From Falsihalocynthiibacter sp042445055 (GTDB taxonomy: Bacteria; Pseudomonadota; Alphaproteobacteria; Rhodobacterales; Rhodobacteraceae): 64,000 nucleotides of DNA. Under the pieces are notes generated by a model. It was not told the DNA's origin. It saw only the letters and a list, made by a program, of their open reading frames with translations, and did no database searches. A program made the position numbers and the translations under genes. Shown here in pieces: positions 52,832-61,793 of the stretch; position 1 is the stretch's first letter; every line of letters starts with the position of its first letter. Location: NCBI RefSeq assembly GCF_042445055.1, contig NZ_CP170339.1:1550001-1614000 (forward strand), in the 5' to 3' direction.

Positions 52832-54163
52832 ATGGCCAAAGCCATGAAAATCGCCATCGTGGATGACGAAAAAGATATGCGCCAATCGATCAGCCAGTGG
52901 TTGGCGCTTTCGGGCTTCGATACGGAGTCCTATGCGAGTGCCGAAGAGGCGCTGAAATCCGTGGGCGCAGACTATCCGGGCATTGTTGTTTCGGACATTC
53001 GGATGCCGGGCATGGATGGAATGGGCTTTTTACGCAAATTGATGAGCGTGGATTCCGGCTTGCCCGTCATTCTGATTACGGGGCACGGTGATGTACCGAT
53101 GGCCGTAGAGGCGATGCGGGTAGGGGCTTATGATTTCCTAGAAAAACCGTTCAACCCTGATCAAATGACCGATCTTGCCAAGAAGGCAACACAGACCCGA
53201 CGCTTGACGCTAGATAGCCGCGCGTTGCGGCGTGAATTGGGCGACGGCGGTGCGGTGATGAAGAAACTCATCGGTGCAAGCCCAGAAATGGAGCGTCTGC
53301 GTGAAGATATTCTGGACCTCGGGCAGGCTGACGGACACGTCCTTATCGAAGGTGAGACTGGAACAGGCAAAACTTTGGTCGCTCACGCGCTTCATGCCGT
53401 TGGTGCGCGGGCAGGGAAGAAGTTCAAGCTGATCTCCTGCGCGGCCTTTGAAGAAGAGGAGCTCACACGGCGCTTGTTTGGCCCGATTGATGAGGGTGGA
53501 AATCAGCCACTTGTTGAGGCCGCACGCGGCGGGACGCTTGTTCTTGAGGATGTTGAGGCCCTGAGCCAAAGCCTTCAGGCGCGTCTTTTGACGTTCATGA
53601 ACGATCAGGGAACCCCCGCAGAGACACGGATCATCGCGATTTGTAATCTACAGGAACAGGGCAAAACCTGTGAAGATGCGCTGCGCGCAGATCTCTTCTA
53701 TCGGTTGGCTGCTCTGAAAATCACACTTCCTCCTTTGCGCCAACGGGGCGAAGATATTCTCTTGCTGTTTACACGCTTGTCGGAGCAATTCGCCGAGGAA
53801 TACGGCTGCGAAGCCCCGCAGGTTAGCGCGCAAGAGGCGGCGCAGCTTTTGCAATCACCATGGCCGGGCAATGTACGCCAGCTTATCAATATTGCTGAAC
53901 GTGCGGTTCTGCAAAATCGTCGGGGATCGGGCACAATCGCCAGCCTATTGATGGCAGACAACGATGATGTCGCCCCAACCATGACCACAGATGGCAAGCC
54001 GCTGAAGGAATATGTCGAGGCGTTCGAGCGTATGTTGATCGATAACACAATGCGCCGTCACAAGGGCAGCATCGTGAACGTAATGGAAGAATTATGCCTC
54101 CCGCGCCGAACCCTAAATGAGAAAATGGCGAAATACGCGCTCTCTCGTTCGGAATATATTTAG
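52832..54163 (+). CDS. DctD-like response regulator of the NtrC class lacking the GAFTGA loop
   Basis: A 443-residue regulator: receiver with phospho-acceptor Asp55 (SDIRMPGMDG), AAA+ domain with Walker A GETGTGKT, and a short C-terminal Fis-like helix-turn-helix (MEELCLPRRTLNEKM). In place of the usual ELFG-x-GAFTGA stretch it has RRLFGPIDEGGNQPLVEAA, so the sigma-54 contact loop is missing and the domain is shorter there. Walker B reads TLVLEDVEA, with the usual Asp-Glu order changed. It probably acts with sigma-70 polymerase, as does Rhodobacter capsulatus NtrC, which also lacks the loop. It begins eight bases after dctB. Confidence 0.9.
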   Translation: MAKAMKIAIVDDEKDMRQSISQWLALSGFDTESYASAEEALKSVGADYPGIVVSDIRMPGMDGMGFLRKLMSVDSGLPVILITGHGDVPMAVEAMRVGAYDFLEKPFNPDQMTDLAKKATQTRRLTLDSRALRRELGDGGAVMKKLIGASPEMERLREDILDLGQADGHVLIEGETGTGKTLVAHALHAVGARAGKKFKLISCAAFEEEELTRRLFGPIDEGGNQPLVEAARGGTLVLEDVEALSQSLQARLLTFMNDQGTPAETRIIAICNLQEQGKTCEDALRADLFYRLAALKITLPPLRQRGEDILLLFTRLSEQFAEEYGCEAPQVSAQEAAQLLQSPWPGNVRQLINIAERAVLQNRRGSGTIASLLMADNDDVAPTMTTDGKPLKEYVEAFERMLIDNTMRRHKGSIVNVMEELCLPRRTLNEKMAKYALSRSEYI

Positions 54164-54235
54164 GCACGTTTCGTCTATTTGCTTAAAAATGCGCGCAATT
54201 TGTTGGTTCAAGTTGCGCGTTAACCATTTTCCCCA

Positions 54236-54264
54236 TTGTCATTTGCCTAACAAGCCCATTAATA
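54236..54264 (+). promoter_or_regulatory. Candidate rne promoter
   Basis: TTGTCA (54236-54241) and TTAATA (54259-54264) spaced by 17 bases. Transcription would start near 54271, giving an rne leader of about 360 bases. Confidence 0.5.
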
Positions 54265-54270
54265 TCGTCA

Positions 54271-54628
54271 TACGGTGGGCCGTCCAATTGAGGACAGTAC
54301 CGCACGGAGAGTTTCGCTGCGACCGGCGGGACGGAGTGATAGCTCTGACGACGGCGCAGACCGATAGGCCGCAAGGCCACTAATTTGCCCGCGAGGCCGC
54401 AAGCCGGCCCGGGCGCATGAACGGATGACATTATCCCAGTGGTAATGAGCATCGGAGCAGAAACGCGATGAGACGCGCCGGAATACAGAGGCAAGGAGCA
54501 ACCGTTGGCAACGCCAACCCCGCTGTAATGCCAGCCTCCCGGTGCGCAGACCTCGCCCAAATTAGACACCATACAAGACGCACCCTCCTTTCTGAAAGGT
54601 GTGGGTTGTACGTGTGCAAAGAGATAAA
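54271..54628 (+). promoter_or_regulatory. Long structured 5' leader of rne
   Basis: About 360 bases with no credible protein frame but many short hairpins, for example GGCC-GCAA-GGCC (54367-54378), GGC/GCC around CGCAA just after it, and GTTGG/CCAAC (54504-54518). In enterobacteria RNase E controls its own mRNA by cleaving the rne leader, and a similar role is likely here. I could not match it to a named RNA family; RNase P RNA and tmRNA were considered and do not fit. Confidence 0.55.
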
Positions 54629-57379
54629 ATGGCTAAGAAAATGCTTATCGACGCCACCCACGCGGAGGAAACTCGCGTTGTGGTGGTTGACGGAACCAAA
54701 GTTGAGGAATTTGACTTTGAGGCCGAAAACAGACGCCAGCTTGCTGGCAATATCTATCTAGCAAAAGTTACACGGGTAGAGCCCTCACTTCAGGCGGCTT
54801 TCATTGACTACGGCGGAAACCGGCATGGTTTCTTAGCGTTCTCGGAAATTCATCCCGATTACTATCAAATCCCTGTTGCCGATCGCGAAGCGCTGTTGGC
54901 CGAGGAACGTGCTTACGCAAAATCCCAAGAAGAAGACGAAGAACAGCCCGCGCCCAAGCGCCGCCGTCGCCGTCGTGGTGGCAAAGCGGCAGAGGCAAAC
55001 AACGGTGATGCCGTTGAAACCAAAGAAGTTGCTTCGGAAACCTCAAATGAAGAGGGCGAGAAGCCCGCTCAAGGCATTTCAGGCATGGATGTCGTCGATC
55101 TTGACGATGATACCAACAATGACGAGCTTGAAGGTAGCTCGCCAATGGAGTTGGTTTCTGAAACTCCAGTCGAAACGCCGGCTGCTGATGAAGCGACAGA
55201 CGACAAATCCGAAGATGGCAACGATTCAGATGACAGTGACTCTGATGACGAGGCGCTAGAAGCGACTGATAAAGATGAGAATATCGAGTCCGTTGCAGAT
55301 GATGATGTAACCGAAGAAGTTCGCGCGCCACGCAAGTTCCGTCCGCGCAAATACAAGATTCAAGAAGTCATCAAAGTTCGCCAAATCCTTTTGGTTCAAG
55401 TGGTTAAGGAAGAGCGCGGCAACAAAGGTGCTGCACTCACGACTTACCTGTCGCTTGCCGGGCGTTACTGTGTCTTGATGCCGAATACTGCCCGTGGTGG
55501 TGGAATTTCGCGTAAGATCACGAACGCCGCAGATCGCAAGAAGCTCAAGCAGATTGCTCAAGAGATCGACGTTCCAGAAGGTGCGGGCCTCATTGTGCGC
55601 ACCGCCGGAGCAGAGCGTACAAAACCCGAGATCAAACGCGACTACGAATATCTTCAACGTCTGTGGGAACAAATTCGCGCATTGACGCTAAAGTCGATCG
55701 CTCCCGCGAAGATTTACGAAGAAGGCGATTTGATTAAGCGCACGATTCGCGATCTTTATAACCGTGATATCGATGAGGTGCTGGTTGAGGGCGAAGCGGG
55801 TTATCGCGTGGCCAAGGACTTCATGAAAATGATCATGCCGTCCCATGCCAAGAACGTGAAACGCTATACCGATCCGCTGCCACTTTATGCACGTTATCAG
55901 GTAGAGAGTTACCTCTCTGGTATGTTCAATCCGACCGTGCAGTTGAAGTCCGGTGGCTACATCGTGATCGATGTCACCGAAGCACTGGTTGCTGTCGACG
56001 TTAACTCAGGCCGCGCCACCAAAGAAGGTTCGATCGAGGAAACCGCAACCAAGACCAACTTGGAGGCCGCAGAAGAAGTGGCGCGTCAGGTTCGTTTGCG
56101 GGACCTTGCCGGTCTGATCGTGATAGACTTTATCGACATGGAAGACCGTCGCAACAATTCAGCCGTTGAAAAGCGGATGAAGGAGAAGCTCAAGACCGAC
56201 CGTGCGCGCATCCAAGTCGGGCGAATTTCCGGCTTTGGATTGATGGAAATGTCCCGTCAGCGCCTACGTCCCGGTATGCTCGAGGCGACAACCCAACCCT
56301 GTCACCACTGCCACGGAACAGGCTTGATCCGTTCTGATGACAACCTCGCGCTGGCGATTTTGCGTCAACTGGAAGAAGAGGGCGTTCGTCGCCGTGCGCG
56401 GGAAGTTCTACTCAAGGCGCCTGTTGGCATCATGAATTTCCTCATCAACAACAAGCGTGAACACATCGCGCAAATCGAAGCGCGCTATGGCCTGTCTGTG
56501 CGTATCGAAGCTGATCCGTTCCTGGTGAGCCCGGATTTCAGTATCGAAAGATTCAAAACGGCCACACGTAATCTACGCGCAACGGAAACTGCCGTGGTGT
56601 CTGCAGATGCTTCGCTGATGGAAAGTCTGGACGAAGAGCTCGACAATATCACGAGTGAAGAACCCCCAGCGCCCGAGAACAACGTGCAGCAAAATGAAGA
56701 GGGTGCGCCCAAGAAGCGTCGCCGCCGTCGTCGTCGCCGTCGCGGAAACGGTAATGGCGAGAACGCGAATGCCGCTGAAGCAAATTCGGACGCAAGTAAC
56801 TCCGCAGATCAATCCGCAGATCAAGTTGCCGCCGAAGACAGCAAAGATAAGGTGACTGAAGTCAACGTCGAAGAGAAGCCTGCTGAAGTCGCGGAGCCAA
56901 ACGTTGAGGTTAGCGAAGAAGCTCCGAGAAAGCGTAAGAGAGCCCCGCGTCGGAAAAAGTCTGATGCGGTGGCTGAAGAGACAGTTGAAGTCAAAGTAGA
57001 AGCTGAAGCAGAGCAGCCGCCACAAGACGCGACCGAAGAGCCGGTCAAGAAGCCTGTTCGCAAACGGGCGCCTCGGAAGAAGAAGGTGGAAGCCTCGGAG
57101 GAAGCTGCAAACGCTGAAACTACAGTTGTTTCGGATGCACCGGTTGATGAACCGAAACCTGATGCAGAACCCAAAGCGCCGCGTAAGCGGGCAAAGGCTA
57201 AGCCAAAGGCAAAAGAACCTGTAAGTTCAGAGATACTCGTTGCTGAGTCTAAGCCAGAAATCGAAGCGAAGTCTGAGCCGGAGAAAGTGGTGGCCGAAGC
57301 CGTTACAGAGGCCGCTGAGATTTCTGAACCTGCCACCCCGAAGCCGAAAAAAAAGGGCTGGTGGTCAGCTAGCCGCTAA
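54629..57379 (+). CDS. rne: Ribonuclease E
   Basis: A 916-residue RNase E: S1 domain (from about 37, LAGNIYLAKVTRVEPSLQAAF) interrupted by an insertion of about 150 residues, a basic Arg stretch then a long acidic Asp/Glu/Ser run, before the S1 fold resumes (VRQILLVQVVKEERGNKGAA). The catalytic DNase I-like domain has VDVNSGRAT and DFIDMED; the zinc-link motif is CHHCHGTG. The C-terminal third is disordered, with a ten-Arg run and Lys/Pro/Ala repeats that would bind RNA and degradosome partners. ATG 54629 gives the family start MAKKMLIDATH. Confidence 0.96.
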   Translation: MAKKMLIDATHAEETRVVVVDGTKVEEFDFEAENRRQLAGNIYLAKVTRVEPSLQAAFIDYGGNRHGFLAFSEIHPDYYQIPVADREALLAEERAYAKSQEEDEEQPAPKRRRRRRGGKAAEANNGDAVETKEVASETSNEEGEKPAQGISGMDVVDLDDDTNNDELEGSSPMELVSETPVETPAADEATDDKSEDGNDSDDSDSDDEALEATDKDENIESVADDDVTEEVRAPRKFRPRKYKIQEVIKVRQILLVQVVKEERGNKGAALTTYLSLAGRYCVLMPNTARGGGISRKITNAADRKKLKQIAQEIDVPEGAGLIVRTAGAERTKPEIKRDYEYLQRLWEQIRALTLKSIAPAKIYEEGDLIKRTIRDLYNRDIDEVLVEGEAGYRVAKDFMKMIMPSHAKNVKRYTDPLPLYARYQVESYLSGMFNPTVQLKSGGYIVIDVTEALVAVDVNSGRATKEGSIEETATKTNLEAAEEVARQVRLRDLAGLIVIDFIDMEDRRNNSAVEKRMKEKLKTDRARIQVGRISGFGLMEMSRQRLRPGMLEATTQPCHHCHGTGLIRSDDNLALAILRQLEEEGVRRRAREVLLKAPVGIMNFLINNKREHIAQIEARYGLSVRIEADPFLVSPDFSIERFKTATRNLRATETAVVSADASLMESLDEELDNITSEEPPAPENNVQQNEEGAPKKRRRRRRRRRGNGNGENANAAEANSDASNSADQSADQVAAEDSKDKVTEVNVEEKPAEVAEPNVEVSEEAPRKRKRAPRRKKSDAVAEETVEVKVEAEAEQPPQDATEEPVKKPVRKRAPRKKKVEASEEAANAETTVVSDAPVDEPKPDAEPKAPRKRAKAKPKAKEPVSSEILVAESKPEIEAKSEPEKVVAEAVTEAAEISEPATPKPKKKGWWSASR

Positions 57380-57395
57380 CTCGGATACATTACGA

Positions 57396-57432
57396 GGTGG
57401 TCCCTAATTTACGAGGGGCCGCCTTTTCTTTT
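57396..57432 (+). terminator. Intrinsic terminator of rne
   Basis: GGTGGTCCCT (57396-57405) pairs with AGGGGCCGCC (57414-57423, two G-U pairs) around an eight-base loop, followed by TTTTCTTTT. It starts 17 bases after the rne stop. Confidence 0.92.
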
Positions 57433-57485
57433 CCGCGGTCAAGAGTCTCACTCTAATCTTCCATAAATTTAATGGCGATAGACAT

Positions 57486-57863
57486 CTAAAAGAAAGTAAC
57501 GTCATGCGCTTCGTTCTCTCTTGGATTTGGCTGCTCGCACAGTAACCTGTCGGTTAAACTCTTAAGCTTGAGTGCTCGTGAAATCTCCGAGAGGGGAATT
57601 GGCGGGAACGCCTCCCAGTCACTGATCTGCGAGAGGATAAACATCAGGTTCTTAAGATCACATAGAGTCTGCGTCATTGCATCCAACGATTGTAAGTCAA
57701 CCACATACTCGTTTGCGACTTCACGGTCACCTAAGAGATCGCCAAGGTATTGTTGGATATTTTGGGTGGAACACTCTAACGAAGCCAGCTCGTTTGATAT
57801 TCGTTCAAGTAATTCGGACAAACCTACATTAACGTACTCGCTCGAAGTGTTTTTCAAGTTCAC
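57486..57863 (-). CDS. Small helical chemotaxis-operon protein with DxxxQ motif (CheT-like candidate)
   Basis: A 125-residue, all-helical protein with no signal peptide. The helix VVDLQSLDAMTQTLCDLK contains D61-x-x-x-Q65, the spacing used by the catalytic Asp and Gln of the CheY phosphatase CheZ and by the CheT protein at the end of the Sinorhizobium meliloti che operon. The C-terminus is acidic then ends VTFF, loosely recalling the CheY-binding tail of CheZ. It starts with GTG overlapping the cheY stop (GTGA), so it is translationally coupled to CheY. Sequence identity to CheT or CheZ was not tested; the phosphatase role is inference. Confidence 0.75.
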   Translation of the reverse strand: MNLKNTSSEYVNVGLSELLERISNELASLECSTQNIQQYLGDLLGDREVANEYVVDLQSLDAMTQTLCDLKNLMFILSQISDWEAFPPIPLSEISRALKLKSLTDRLLCEQPNPRENEAHDVTFF

Positions 57864-58246
57864 AGTCGGCCAACCACGGCTTCGATACAGGCTTTGAGTT
57901 GAAGCGGCTCAAACGGCTTCTTGAGAAAATTGTTCATACCAAGCTGTTTACCCTTTTCAATAATCGCTCGGTCCGCGCGACCTGTGATCAGTATAAAACC
58001 AACTCCTTTGGTGCGTTGGTTTTGGCGTAGTGCATGAAGAAGATGTAGGCCATCCATCTTCGGCATATTGTAATCAGAAATTACGAGGTGGACTGGCGAT
58101 ATTTCCAGTGCTTTCAATGCGGATGGGCCATCTGCAACACTTGCCACATTTCTAACACCGAAGGCATCGAGGGCTTGCGTTAGTAATCCTCGACTAGTGG
58201 ACATGTCATCCACGACCAAAACGCGTAGTTGCTCTCTCAAAGTCAT
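57860..58246 (-). CDS. CheY-type single-domain response regulator, distal copy
   Basis: A 128-residue receiver with acidic pocket Asp13/Asp14, phospho-acceptor Asp58 in ISDYNMPKMDG, and the switch Lys in LKKPFEP. It lacks an output domain, so it acts on the flagellar motor or as a phosphate sink. It lies 25 bases after cheR. Two CheY proteins in one operon recall the CheY1/CheY2 pair of S. meliloti, where one controls the motor and the other drains phosphate; which is which here is not known. Confidence 0.93.
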   Translation of the reverse strand: MTLREQLRVLVVDDMSTSRGLLTQALDAFGVRNVASVADGPSALKALEISPVHLVISDYNMPKMDGLHLLHALRQNQRTKGVGFILITGRADRAIIEKGKQLGMNNFLKKPFEPLQLKACIEAVVGRL

Positions 58247-58271
58247 ATTATCTTCCCCAGTTGCGTATTGA

Positions 58272-59141
58272 TCATTGCTTGCTGATATCGTTTCGACGTT
58301 GGTACATCGTCATACCTAAACTCTTAAAATCGGTTCCTGAGTTTTCCGGAATACGTTCAGAATGGCCGACGAAAAGCCATCCTTCTGGAAGAAGGACGTT
58401 CTGGAATCTTGGCCATAGTTTTCTCTGTGTGGCGTCATCAAAGTAAATCACTGTGTTTCGACAAAAGATGACATCAAACTTTGTAGATATTGGCCAAGGC
58501 TTTAGCAGGTTTAACTCGCGAAATGTGATCATCCTGCGAAGCGACTCACAAACTTGGTACAGCTTTGGGTCATGCTGGCGGTGAAAATATTTTTCCCTGA
58601 GCCCTTCAGGAACCGTAGAAACTTGACCGTGGTCAAAAATGCCTGCTATTCCGGTTTCAAGGACACTTCGATCAATATCTGTGGCCAGAATTTTTATGTC
58701 CAGATCTTGCGCCTGCGGCCATGTCTCCATGATCGTAATTGCTATGGAATATGCTTCCATTCCCATCGAGCAACCTGCGGACCAGATTCGGATTTTCGAA
58801 TTTTGTGTTGCATTCTTTTCAATTGAGGGAAGCACGTGGTTTTTTACCGCATCGAAATGATGGCGCTCGCGAAAGAAGCTCGAGATATTCGTCGTCAAAG
58901 CAGAAATCATTTGTTGAATCTCTTCGGAGCCTTCGTGGGAAGAAACTAGGTCGCAATAGTCGCCAAAACTCTCAATCTTGAGGAGCCGTAGCCGCTTGGA
59001 AAGCCGTGAAGCGACGAGAGCGGATTTCGACTTTTGGAATACGAGGCCGGCCTCAGAATGCGCAATTGCCGCGATTAGCTCAAATTGACTAGCGGTAATG
59101 CCGCCGTCAATCGCGCTATCGCCTTGATGAGCCAGGGTCAT
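58272..59141 (-). CDS. cheR: Chemoreceptor glutamate methyltransferase CheR
   Basis: A 289-residue SAM-dependent methyltransferase for chemoreceptor glutamates: all-alpha N-domain (RLSKRLRLLKIESFGDYC), TTNISSFFRERHHFD, SAM motif IRIWSAGCSMGMEAYSIAI and DVIFCRNTVIYFDD. It lacks the C-terminal pentapeptide partner domains found in some homologues. Its start overlaps the cheW stop (ATGA). No methylesterase gene (cheB) is found nearby, although the two usually occur together. Confidence 0.95.
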   Translation of the reverse strand: MTLAHQGDSAIDGGITASQFELIAAIAHSEAGLVFQKSKSALVASRLSKRLRLLKIESFGDYCDLVSSHEGSEEIQQMISALTTNISSFFRERHHFDAVKNHVLPSIEKNATQNSKIRIWSAGCSMGMEAYSIAITIMETWPQAQDLDIKILATDIDRSVLETGIAGIFDHGQVSTVPEGLREKYFHRQHDPKLYQVCESLRRMITFRELNLLKPWPISTKFDVIFCRNTVIYFDDATQRKLWPRFQNVLLPEGWLFVGHSERIPENSGTDFKSLGMTMYQRRNDISKQ

Positions 59142-59596
59142 GCAGCTTCCAGCGGTGCTATGATGAGAATCGCGCGCAAATCTAGAACGCGAAGCATTCG
59201 TTCGTCCACGATTGTGAGTGCGCTCACGAACGTGTGGGTTCCGTCTGTGTTCAAGTCTGGAGGGGTTTGCAATTCATCAGTATTCACAGAGATGATGTCA
59301 GATACGGCGTCGACAAGAAGGCCTACAATGTCGTTCTCGAATTGTACGACTATGAATACGCTTCTGGTGGCAATTTCTGTAATGGGTTCACCAATTCGAG
59401 CGGCGAGGTCTATAATTGGCAATACGGTGCCTCTTAAGTTAATGACCCCTCGCACGTAATGTGGTGAGTGAGGAAGAGGGGTTGCGCGCGTCCAGCCTCG
59501 GATTTCTCGGACAGACATGATATCGACAGCAAATTCATGCTCGCCCACCTTGAAAGAAAGAAGTTCAATTACCGAGTTATTGGCATTTTCTGTCAT
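59138..59596 (-). CDS. cheW: Chemotaxis coupling protein CheW
   Basis: A 152-residue CheW that links receptors to CheA. Two SH3-like subdomains are evident: LLSFKVGEHEFAVDIMSVREIRG, then HYVRGVINLRGTVLPIIDL and FIVVQFENDIVGLLVDAV. AGGG precedes the ATG. It lies four bases after cheA and overlaps cheR. Confidence 0.96.
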   Translation of the reverse strand: MTENANNSVIELLSFKVGEHEFAVDIMSVREIRGWTRATPLPHSPHYVRGVINLRGTVLPIIDLAARIGEPITEIATRSVFIVVQFENDIVGLLVDAVSDIISVNTDELQTPPDLNTDGTHTFVSALTIVDERMLRVLDLRAILIIAPLEAA

Positions 59597-59600
59597 CAGT

Positions 59601-61784
59601 CTACCCTGCTAAATCAATCGAATTTTCGTTGGCGGTTGCTATACTTGAGGCGCTAGCGACAATATCAACGGGATCAAGGATAAGGGCGATTTGCCCGTCA
59701 CCAAGAATGGTCGCCGCTGCTATGCCGGGAGCGCGACCATAGCGTTCTTGGAGCCCCTTGATGACCACTTGCCGTTGGTCTCGAATTTCGTCGACGATGA
59801 GCGCGGCTCTGCTGCCGTTCTCTTGCGCTATAAGAAGAACGATTGAGCCCGCATAGTCTTCTCGTGGCGCTTGGAAACCGAGCGCTGCCCCAAGATCGAG
59901 TAGTGGTACAAATCCGTTTCGCACGTTGACGACGGAGGTGTTCGGATCGAGGGAACTAATTGCTTCAGGTTCTAGCGTTAGTGTTTCTTCGATCGTGTTT
60001 AGAGGAACTACGAGGGTTTCACCGGCGACTTGCACGACCATGCCGTCAAGGACCGCTAGGGTCAGGGGGAGGCTTATTGAGAAGGTCGTTCCCAAGCCTT
60101 CGGCAGATGATATTGCTACACGTCCGCCTAGCGCCTGAATAGAACTTCTGACGACGTCCATGCCAACACCGCGTCCGGAAATGTTTGAGATCTGGTCGGC
60201 GGTCGAAAAGCCGGGTAGGAATAGAATGTTATCGATTTCGCTATCCGATAGTTGTGCGTCCTCGGCGACAAGTCCTTTTGAAATTGCTTTTGAAAGGACC
60301 TTTGATCGGTTGATTCCGCCTCCGTCGTCACTGACCTCGATAACGACACGACCGGAGCGGTGACGGGCGGATAGAGAGATAACGCCTGTGCTTGGTTTGC
60401 CCGCATCTATCCTATTATCGGTTGTCTCAAGTCCGTGATCGACTGCATTGCGGATCATATGTGTTAGCGGATCAGCAAGGCGCTCAATGACCGTCTTGTC
60501 GACTTCTGTACCTTCTCCGACAGTTTTCAGGTGCACCTCTTTGCCAACAGCAGCCGAGGATTCCCGGACAATTCTCGCCATGCGCTGGAACAGCGTCTTG
60601 ACTGGTTGTGCACGGATCATCATTACGCTGTCTTGTATGTCCCGCGTTAGTTGTTGAAGCTCGTCTAAGCCAGTGAATACTGATGTGTTCCGCTGTAATC
60701 CCGTTTCTGCCACGATTTGCGAGAGCATTGCCTGATTAATGACAAGCTCGCCGACTAAGTTTACGAGGCGATCTACGCGTTCGAGATCTACACGGACTGT
60801 AGCTCGTGTCTTGGTTGCTGAGGGAAGTTCGTCTGAAGTAGACAATGGTTGAGGAGGCGATGCTGGGGGCACCGGCGATCCTTGCTCCTCAGATTGGCTA
60901 ATTGAAGTATCTAGCGCCGGACCGTCGGGAGAAGGTTGTATCTGCGGTAGGGGAACTTCTTGGATTTCGAGGCTGCAGAAGTCGATGACGAAGTCGAATG
61001 CCTCGTGAATTTGTGCTGAGCTTTCCTGCGTAATCAAGGTGATTTTCCAGCTCAGATAGCTTTCTTCGGCAGCTAGGTCCTCTAGGTCAGGTAATGTGCT
61101 CTTGTCCACTTCAACGGAAATTTGCCCAAGGTTCCGCAGTAAACGAAATATGAATACGGGTTCGTTCCCTGATGCGTAGAGGCCACTCTGCGGCTTAAAC
61201 AATATTTCGAATGCGCGCATAGTCTCATTTGCCGTAGAATTAGAGACCTCTAACTCGCGGAGGGCTGTCTGGGTCGCGGGGGCGTTCTCGGGTGCTGATA
61301 GTGGCGGCAGATCGATAATGTCTAAAGCGATACCCATACCTGTTGCGACAAATTCACTTGGATCGATTTCTTCCTCTTCTTCAGGATCATCTCCCGTGAG
61401 GTCGAGCAATAGAGCGAGAACTTCCTCGACTGAAGCATTCTCAATCGGTTCACCGTCACGCGATGCTCGTACGATATCGCTCAGTATGTCTGCGGCGCGA
61501 AAGAAGATCTTGAGTGCCACTCCCGCGGGCGTAAGCGTACCTGCGCGCACATAATCCAATGTTGTCTCGTAGCGATGCGCAAAACGAACAAGATCATCCA
61601 GTCCAAATGCACCGGCACCGCCCTTAATGGAATGAACTGCGCGGAAAACCACATTGATGGTCTCCTGATCGCTGGAGCCGTCCTGCATCGCCATTAAGCC
61701 ATCTTGCAATGCCTCGAGTAATTCCTCGCATTCTTGGAAAAACGCGGTACGAATTTCGGCCATTGGATCATGCTGATCTGTCAT
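59601..61784 (-). CDS. cheA: Chemotaxis histidine kinase CheA
   Basis: A 727-residue CheA: P1 Hpt domain with phospho-acceptor His51 (FRAVHSIKGGAGAFG), a linker and P2-like region of about 200 residues, P3 dimerisation helix, P4 ATPase domain (DPLTHMIRNAVDHGLE, DDGGGI, GRGVGMDVV), and P5 CheW-like regulatory domain (LDGMVVQVAGETLVVPLNTIEE). It autophosphorylates in response to receptors and passes phosphate to the CheY proteins. AGGAGG stands before the ATG. First large gene of the leftward che operon after STAS and cheY. Confidence 0.97.
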   Translation of the reverse strand: MTDQHDPMAEIRTAFFQECEELLEALQDGLMAMQDGSSDQETINVVFRAVHSIKGGAGAFGLDDLVRFAHRYETTLDYVRAGTLTPAGVALKIFFRAADILSDIVRASRDGEPIENASVEEVLALLLDLTGDDPEEEEEIDPSEFVATGMGIALDIIDLPPLSAPENAPATQTALRELEVSNSTANETMRAFEILFKPQSGLYASGNEPVFIFRLLRNLGQISVEVDKSTLPDLEDLAAEESYLSWKITLITQESSAQIHEAFDFVIDFCSLEIQEVPLPQIQPSPDGPALDTSISQSEEQGSPVPPASPPQPLSTSDELPSATKTRATVRVDLERVDRLVNLVGELVINQAMLSQIVAETGLQRNTSVFTGLDELQQLTRDIQDSVMMIRAQPVKTLFQRMARIVRESSAAVGKEVHLKTVGEGTEVDKTVIERLADPLTHMIRNAVDHGLETTDNRIDAGKPSTGVISLSARHRSGRVVIEVSDDGGGINRSKVLSKAISKGLVAEDAQLSDSEIDNILFLPGFSTADQISNISGRGVGMDVVRSSIQALGGRVAISSAEGLGTTFSISLPLTLAVLDGMVVQVAGETLVVPLNTIEETLTLEPEAISSLDPNTSVVNVRNGFVPLLDLGAALGFQAPREDYAGSIVLLIAQENGSRAALIVDEIRDQRQVVIKGLQERYGRAPGIAAATILGDGQIALILDPVDIVASASSIATANENSIDLAG

Positions 61785-61793
61785 GCGGACCTC

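Noticed and set aside
54271..54628. RNase P RNA or tmRNA in the rne leader
   Set aside because: The conserved sequence blocks of both RNAs are missing; the region is better explained as an mRNA leader.
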